64,000 nucleotides of DNA from Thermodesulfobacterium geofontis OPF15 (GTDB lineage: Bacteria > Desulfobacterota > Thermodesulfobacteria > Thermodesulfobacteriales > Thermodesulfobacteriaceae): NCBI RefSeq assembly GCF_000215975.1, contig NC_015682.1:1550001-1614000 (forward strand), written 5' to 3'. Below are positions 59,840 to 64,000 of the stretch, in pieces. The first letter of the stretch is position 1. The number at the start of each line of letters is the position of its first letter. The notes below the pieces were generated by a model that saw only the letters and a program-made list of their open reading frames with translations, was not told where the DNA came from and did no database searches. The position numbers and the translations under genes were made by a program.

Positions 59840-59913
59840 GGGCCCGTAGCTCAGCTGGTTAGAGCCACCGGCTCATAACCGGAAGGTCCCAGGTTCGAAT
59901 CCTGGCGGGCCCA
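59840..59913 (+). tRNA. tRNA with anticodon CAT (Met or Ile2)
   Basis: Acceptor GGGCCCG/CGGGCCC with discriminator A, D arm AGCTCAGCTGGTTAGAGC, anticodon loop CTCATAA (anticodon CAT), T arm CCAGGTTCGAATCCTGG. It is not the initiator, because position 1-72 is a G-C pair. C4-G69 and C5-G68 would also fit a TilS-modified tRNA-Ile2, so elongator Met and Ile2 stay open. No CCA is encoded. The next gene begins 10 bases after the tRNA. Confidence 0.93.
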
Positions 59914-59923
59914 CTAATAAATT

Positions 59924-60736
59924 ATGTCTCTTTATGTAAAAGATATCTGTAAGTTTTTAGAAAATATAGCTCCTCTTCAATTAGCAGAACCCCAAGATAA
60001 TAATGGATTACAAATAGGTTCTTTTTTTAATCCTGTTTTTGGTATCCTTTTAACTATAGATGTTTCAAAAGATGTAATTTCTTATGCCTCTGAAAAAAAC
60101 CTCAATCTTATTATAAGCCATCATCCTCTTATTTATAAACCTTTATCAAATATTATCCAAGATGAATACAAAGGAAAATTAATATATTCTATTATAAAGA
60201 AAAATCTTAATTTAATTTCTTGGCATACACCTCTTGACAAAATATCAGATGGAGTATCAGAAGCTTTTATAAAAGCTCTTAATTTAGAAGGATCTGATTT
60301 TATTCTCAAAGAAAAAAATGAAAATTTTGGACTGGGAAGGGTTGTATACTTAAAAAAATCTATTAAATTAAAAGATTTGGTTGAAAAAATTAAGAATCTT
60401 ATAAATAATTGGGTTATGGTAGTAGGAGACTTAGAAACCGAGATAGATTCCTTTGGTTTTTGTGGAGGCTCAGGGGCTTTTCTAAAAGATGAACTTAAAA
60501 AATTAAGAATAAATACCTTAATAACCTCTGATGTAAAATATCATTATGCAAAAGAAGCTCATGAAGAAGGTTTTAATTTCATTATTATAGATCATGGAAT
60601 TTCAGAAAGTTTTGTTTTACCTTTCCTTAAATTAAAAATTCAAGAATTTTTAAAAACCCATAATATAAATATTCCAATAGAAATATTAAAAAACGAAAGT
60701 CCATATAAAATTTTTGTTTATAAAAGGGAGGACTAA
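59924..60736 (+). CDS. Nif3-like dinuclear metal-centre protein (DUF34)
   Basis: This 270-residue protein of the NIF3/YbgI family has APLQLAEPQDNNGLQIGS, IISHHPLIYKPL, ISWHTPLDKISDGVSEAFIK and the C-terminal LITSDVKYHYAKEAHEEGFN with IDHGISES, the usual metal ligands. Members have been linked to GTP cyclohydrolase-like or general metal roles, but the function is unsettled. It starts 10 bases after the tRNA with no ribosome binding site. The zinc-ribbon partner gene follows after 3 bases. Confidence 0.92.
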   Translation: MSLYVKDICKFLENIAPLQLAEPQDNNGLQIGSFFNPVFGILLTIDVSKDVISYASEKNLNLIISHHPLIYKPLSNIIQDEYKGKLIYSIIKKNLNLISWHTPLDKISDGVSEAFIKALNLEGSDFILKEKNENFGLGRVVYLKKSIKLKDLVEKIKNLINNWVMVVGDLETEIDSFGFCGGSGAFLKDELKKLRINTLITSDVKYHYAKEAHEEGFNFIIIDHGISESFVLPFLKLKIQEFLKTHNINIPIEILKNESPYKIFVYKRED

Positions 60737-60739
60737 TAA

Positions 60740-61510
60740 ATGCAAGAAGAAATATCAAAACTTATTGAATTACAAAAAATAGATTTAGAAATACTTAAAA
60801 TTGAAAAAAATATGCAAGAGATCCCTCAGTCTTTACAAAAAGCCCAGAAAGAAAAAGAAGCACTGACAAAAAAAATAGAAAACTTAAATCAAATTATAGA
60901 AGAAAAGAAAAAGCAAAAAGATCTTTTTGAAGAAGAATTAAAACAGGAATATCAGAGATTAAAAAGTACACAAGCTCGATTAATTCAAATAAGAGGTACA
61001 AGGGAATATCAACTTCTCCTTAGGGAGATTGAAGAAATCAAAAAAGCAAATAAACAAAAAGAAGATGAAATTTTAAAACTAATGGAAGAGATAGAAAATT
61101 TAGAAAAAGAAAAGGGAAAATTAGAAGAAGAAATGAAAAAAGTAGAAAGTGTTTTTGAAGAAGAAAAACAAAAATTTGATTCCTTTTGTGCTAAACTTTC
61201 TATAAATAAAAATGAACTTTTGAAAAAAAGAGAAAAAATTGCTAAAAAAGTTCCTTCTAATCTTTTAAGAAAATATGAAGCTCTAAGAGAAAAGAAAGGG
61301 GGATTAGGAATAGCTCCTGTTGATAATTATGTATGTGAAGGGTGTCATATGGCAATTCCTCCTCAACTTTATAATGAATTGCAAAAGGATAACAGATATT
61401 ATGAATGTCCCCATTGTAAAAGATTAATTTACTACAAAAGAATTTATATTCAGGAAGAATCTCAAAAAGAGGAAAACAAACCTTCTTTAAAAGAAGCTTC
61501 TTCATCTTAA
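60740..61510 (+). CDS. Coiled-coil protein with C4 zinc ribbon
   Basis: This 256-residue protein is a long antiparallel coiled coil (about 1-180) including TQARLIQIRGTREYQLLLRE, followed by a zinc ribbon (about 197-235) with CEGCHMAIPPQLYNEL and CPHCKRLIYY. It matches the conserved C4-type zinc-ribbon family usually encoded next to nif3. Binding of nucleic acid is suspected for the family but not shown. AAGGGAGG precedes the ATG. Confidence 0.9.
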   Translation: MQEEISKLIELQKIDLEILKIEKNMQEIPQSLQKAQKEKEALTKKIENLNQIIEEKKKQKDLFEEELKQEYQRLKSTQARLIQIRGTREYQLLLREIEEIKKANKQKEDEILKLMEEIENLEKEKGKLEEEMKKVESVFEEEKQKFDSFCAKLSINKNELLKKREKIAKKVPSNLLRKYEALREKKGGLGIAPVDNYVCEGCHMAIPPQLYNELQKDNRYYECPHCKRLIYYKRIYIQEESQKEENKPSLKEASSS

Positions 61511-61525
61511 TTTTAATTATTTTTG

Positions 61526-62176
61526 ATGAACCCTATAATTTTAAAACTTTCAGAAGATCTTTCCAATCTTAATGAAATTGCAGAAAAGGTAGCTTTTTAT
61601 TTAAAGGAAGATAAAGTGGGAGCTATCCCTACAGAAACCTTTTATGGTCTTTCTGCAAATCCATTTTCAGAAAAAGCTATAAAAAGATTATTCTATCTAA
61701 AAAAAAGACCCTTTAACAAACCTATTCTTTTACTTATAGGAAATTATGAACAGCTTTTTCTTGTAGTAAAAGAGGTCCCACCTATAGCTGAAAAATTAAT
61801 TTCTAAATTTTGGCCTGGACCTTTAACTATAGTGTTTAAAGCAAAAGAATCTGTCTCCCCTTTGCTTACAGCTAAAACAGGAACTATAGGAGTAAGGTTT
61901 TCTTCCTCCCCTATAGTAAGAAAAATATGCGAGGTATTTGGAGCCCCAATTACAGGAACAAGTGCTAATATAAGTGAGAAAAAGCCATCAAGAAGTGTTG
62001 AAGAAGTATTAAATGAAATACCAGAAGTAGATTTTGTTTTAGATGGAGGAATCCTCTATGCTACTTCGCCTTCCACTATTGTTTCAGTAGTAGAAAATAA
62101 AATTTCTTTAATAAGAGAGGGGATAATTTCCTTTGAAAAAATTAAATCCCTATTGATTGAAGATAATTTTCTATAG
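61526..62176 (+). CDS. tsaC: Threonylcarbamoyl-AMP synthase (TsaC/Sua5 core)
   Basis: This makes threonylcarbamoyl-AMP for the t6A modification at position 37 of ANN-decoding tRNAs. It has 216 residues from the ATG at 61526 (a TTG one codon earlier is in frame). Family signatures are AIPTETFYGLSANPFSEKAI, YLKKRPFNKPILLLIGN, KFWPGPLTIVFKA, GTIGVRFSSSPI and APITGTSANISEKKPSRS. The C-terminal Sua5 domain is absent, so it is the short TsaC type. The 3' end overlaps convergent trxB by 35 bases. Confidence 0.94.
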   Translation: MNPIILKLSEDLSNLNEIAEKVAFYLKEDKVGAIPTETFYGLSANPFSEKAIKRLFYLKKRPFNKPILLLIGNYEQLFLVVKEVPPIAEKLISKFWPGPLTIVFKAKESVSPLLTAKTGTIGVRFSSSPIVRKICEVFGAPITGTSANISEKKPSRSVEEVLNEIPEVDFVLDGGILYATSPSTIVSVVENKISLIREGIISFEKIKSLLIEDNFL

Positions 62177-63068
62177 AAATCACTGCTACTGCTCCTTCAC
62201 CACAAGCAATAACAATTTGTTTTCCTACTTTACTTCTGCAATCTCCGGCTGCCCATACTCCGGGAAGAGAGGTTCTCATTTCTGCATCAGTAATAATAAA
62301 TCCTTCATTATCTAATTCTATCACACCCTTTAACCAATCAGTATTTGGCTCATAACCTATAAAAATAAAAATTCCTGAAACTTTAAGGGTGCTTTTTTCT
62401 CCTTTTTCTTTATTAAAAATTTCTATTTCTTCTACCTGGTCTTTTCCTCTAATTTCTGTAACAATTGTATTCCAAAGAATTTCTATTTTTTCTTCTTTAA
62501 AAACTCTTTCTTGTAAAACTTTAGTTGCTCTAAAAGTATTTCTTCTATGAATAAGATATATCTTTTTAGCAAATTTGGTTAAAGAAAGTGATTCTTGTAA
62601 AGCTGTATCACCTCCACCTACTACAGCTATAATTTTATCTTTAAAGAAGGGTCCATCGCAGGTTGCACAATAGGAAACCCCTTTTCCTGTGAATTTTTTT
62701 TCTCCAGGAATATTTAATTTTCTGGGAGAAGCACCTATAGATAAAAGAACAGTTTTAGAAGTTAAAATTTCATTGTTATCTAAATAAAGATTAAAAAAGT
62801 TATCTTTCTTTTCTAATTTTTTAACCTCTCCTTGCTTAAAATTTAAACCAAGTGTTTCAATATGCCTTCTAAATAAATCAGCTAATTCAAATCCTGTTAT
62901 ACCTTCTGGAAAACCGGGATAATTTTCAACAAAATCTATAAGAAGAAGTTGTCCACCAATCCCTATTTTATCAACAAGAAGAACTTCTAAAAGGGATCTT
63001 TTTGCATAAAGATAAGCAGTTATTCCTGCAGGACCTGCACCAACTATTACTAAATCATACAACTTCAA
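62142..63068 (-). CDS. trxB: Thioredoxin reductase
   Basis: This is an NADPH- and FAD-dependent enzyme of 308 residues that reduces thioredoxin. The FAD site is VIVGAGPAGITAYLYAK, the redox pair C134/C137 is in SYCATCDGPFF, the NADPH site is VVGGGDTALQESL, and the C-terminal FAD motif is GVWAAGDCRSKVGKQIVIAC. No thioredoxin gene is adjacent; a ferredoxin-dependent variant is possible in anaerobes but the NADPH motif looks normal. A small zinc-ribbon gene lies 9 bases upstream. Confidence 0.95.
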   Translation of the reverse strand: MKLYDLVIVGAGPAGITAYLYAKRSLLEVLLVDKIGIGGQLLLIDFVENYPGFPEGITGFELADLFRRHIETLGLNFKQGEVKKLEKKDNFFNLYLDNNEILTSKTVLLSIGASPRKLNIPGEKKFTGKGVSYCATCDGPFFKDKIIAVVGGGDTALQESLSLTKFAKKIYLIHRRNTFRATKVLQERVFKEEKIEILWNTIVTEIRGKDQVEEIEIFNKEKGEKSTLKVSGIFIFIGYEPNTDWLKGVIELDNEGFIITDAEMRTSLPGVWAAGDCRSKVGKQIVIACGEGAVAVISIENYLQSIGI

Positions 63069-63077
63069 CTCTAATTT

Positions 63078-63281
63078 TTATTCCTCCTCCAACTCTATCT
63101 CTAAATAGGAGTGCCCACATTCATAACATTTTACATCTAATATATTTCCTAAATGAGCTACATATAAAGTATCTCCTCCACAAAATTTACAAATTTCTCC
63201 TATATTTTCTTCTTTTATAGCATTAAGTATGTCTTCTTTAATTTCTTCAGGAATATCTGGATCAAAAATCACTTTCACCAT
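63078..63281 (-). CDS. Small zinc-ribbon protein of unknown function
   Basis: This 67-residue protein has two CxxC pairs (CKFCGG at about 31-36 and CYECGH at about 52-57) that can form one zinc ribbon. The N-terminal half is a short helix, the C-terminus acidic (EIELEEE). I do not recognise a named family. GGGAGGAG precedes the start on the minus strand, and trxB follows after 9 bases, so it is a real gene and probably cotranscribed with trxB. Confidence 0.7.
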   Translation of the reverse strand: MVKVIFDPDIPEEIKEDILNAIKEENIGEICKFCGGDTLYVAHLGNILDVKCYECGHSYLEIELEEE

Positions 63282-63365
63282 CTCCTCCCAATCTTTAATT
63301 CATTAAAAATCTTATCAAAAAAAACTATTTTGTAAAGATAATTTTATGAAATTTTTGAAAAATTT

Positions 63366-64000
63366 TTAAAAATTTTTTGAAATTATGGTATCTTTTTGAT
63401 AAATATCTCTTTTATAGGGATAATCAATTAAATAATGAGTTCCTCTTGATTCTAATCTTTGAAGGGCTGATCTGGTTATTAATTCTGCTACTATAGCAAT
63501 TTTTTTTAATTCCATAGTATCAAGATCAAGATAAATACCTGGCCAGTTTTCTTTTATTTCTTTCTTAATAAATTCTATTCTTTTTTGTGCAAATTCTAAC
63601 ATTTTTAAACTTCTCACTATACCTACAAAATCCCACATTATTTTTCTTATTAAATCCCAGTTATGAGAAATAAAAACTTTTTCCTCTTTTATTTCTTTAA
63701 CAGTCAATTCTTTTATAAGAGGTTCTTTAAAGGGCATATCTTTAAGTTCTTTCCAAAGCTCTCTTATTTTTAAGCTTGCTTGATAGGAAAAAACAAGGGC
63801 TTCAAGAAGGGAATTTGAGGCAAGTCTATTTCCTCCATGAAGACCTGTACAAGTACATTCTCCTATAGCAAATAAATTAGGAATATCAGTTTGACCCCAT
63901 ATATTAGTATAAATTCCACCACAAAGATAATGAGCTGCTGGAACAACAGGAATTGGTTGAGAGGTTATATCAATACCAAATTTTAAACAAGTTTCGTATA
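63366..64000 (-). CDS. nadB: L-aspartate oxidase, C-terminal part (cut by window edge)
   Basis: This is the C-terminal 210 or so residues of the flavoprotein that makes iminoaspartate for NadA. The N-terminal FAD domain lies beyond the right edge. The visible part has VVPAAHYLCGGIYTN, FAIGECTCTGLHGGNRLASN and SLLEALVFSYQA, the diagnostic succinate dehydrogenase/NadB segment, then the C-terminal helical domain with KKIAIVAELITRSALQRLES and RGTHYLIDYP. An internal Met at 63737 is not the start. Fumarate reductase flavoproteins share the motif, but the short helical tail fits NadB. Confidence 0.92.
   Translation of the reverse strand, partial: YETCLKFGIDITSQPIPVVPAAHYLCGGIYTNIWGQTDIPNLFAIGECTCTGLHGGNRLASNSLLEALVFSYQASLKIRELWKELKDMPFKEPLIKELTVKEIKEEKVFISHNWDLIRKIMWDFVGIVRSLKMLEFAQKRIEFIKKEIKENWPGIYLDLDTMELKKIAIVAELITRSALQRLESRGTHYLIDYPYKRDIYQKDTIISKNF

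Noticed and set aside
1-64000. CRISPR arrays, insertion sequences, toxin-antitoxin or defence islands
   Set aside because: I looked for regularly spaced repeats, transposase motifs and small antitoxin-toxin pairs and saw none; the window reads as core genome.

Overview
The window is a dense, AT-rich (roughly one third G+C) bacterial chromosome segment with about 72 protein genes, four tRNA genes and one 6S RNA. I see no insertion sequence, prophage or CRISPR array, and no gene-free gap above 300 bases. The envelope genes (BamA, LolC/LolD, TolB, flagellar P- and L-rings, a lipoprotein FlgH) show a diderm. Pyruvate:ferredoxin oxidoreductase, a Re-type citrate synthase candidate, an Aquifex-type aconitase, an archaeal-type PEP carboxylase, SelA and a PerR-like regulator indicate an anaerobe. 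The Lys/Glu/Ile-rich, Gln-poor proteins and low G+C suggest a thermophile. My best guess is Thermodesulfobacteriota (Thermodesulfobacterium-like). This is inference from gene content, not a database match.

Layout. 1-15.3 kb (minus): a long run reading right to left: aminotransferase, selA, a TPR protein, a metallo-beta-lactamase-fold hydrolase, a small helical protein, thrC, mreC, mreD, mrdA, rodA, then ATP synthase genes b', b, delta, alpha, gamma, beta (beta is cut by the window edge). 15.4-18.4 kb (plus): Re-citrate synthase fused to a Cache-like domain, then tolB. 18.4-27.1 kb (minus): flagellar rod/ring/hook-junction operon flgF-flgG-flgA-flgH-flgI-flgJ'-flgN-flgK-flgL behind a sigma-54-like site. 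27.3-37.4 kb (minus): MFS transporter, hybrid histidine kinase, xer recombinase, lysS, lolC, lolD, bamA. 37.6-39.6 kb (plus): cold-shock gene with terminator, DUF4911 protein, archaeal-type PEPC. 39.6-40.7 kb (minus): aroC. 40.8-52.1 kb (plus): ispD, an unknown gene, aconitase, a lytic transglycosylase whose signal peptide is out of frame by one base at a T10 run, DUF2703 protein, pyrG, PHP phosphoesterase, nadA, zapB-like, zapA, 6S RNA, rny, ymdB. 52.1-53.4 kb (minus): def, fabG. 53.5-62.2 kb (plus): four-subunit POR, tRNA-Gly, UPF0173 hydrolase, mobB, tRNA-Lys and tRNA-Glu, queC, YkgJ-like protein, PerR-like regulator, a CAU tRNA, nif3-like, zinc-ribbon coiled-coil protein, tsaC. 62.1-64 kb (minus): trxB, a small zinc ribbon protein, and the 3' part of nadB.

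How the parts work together. POR, PEPC, Re-citrate synthase and aconitase link acetyl-CoA, pyruvate, oxaloacetate and citrate in an anaerobic, ferredoxin-based central metabolism. MreC/MreD/PBP2/RodA build the lateral wall, and ZapA/ZapB act at the division ring. BamA, LolC/LolD and TolB maintain the outer membrane. NadA and NadB make quinolinate. The most unusual items are the enzyme-sensor fusion, the T10-shifted signal peptide, a 6S RNA that starts inside zapA, tRNA genes that lead directly into mRNAs, and a PerR-like regulator with a PerR-box-like palindrome over its own promoter.
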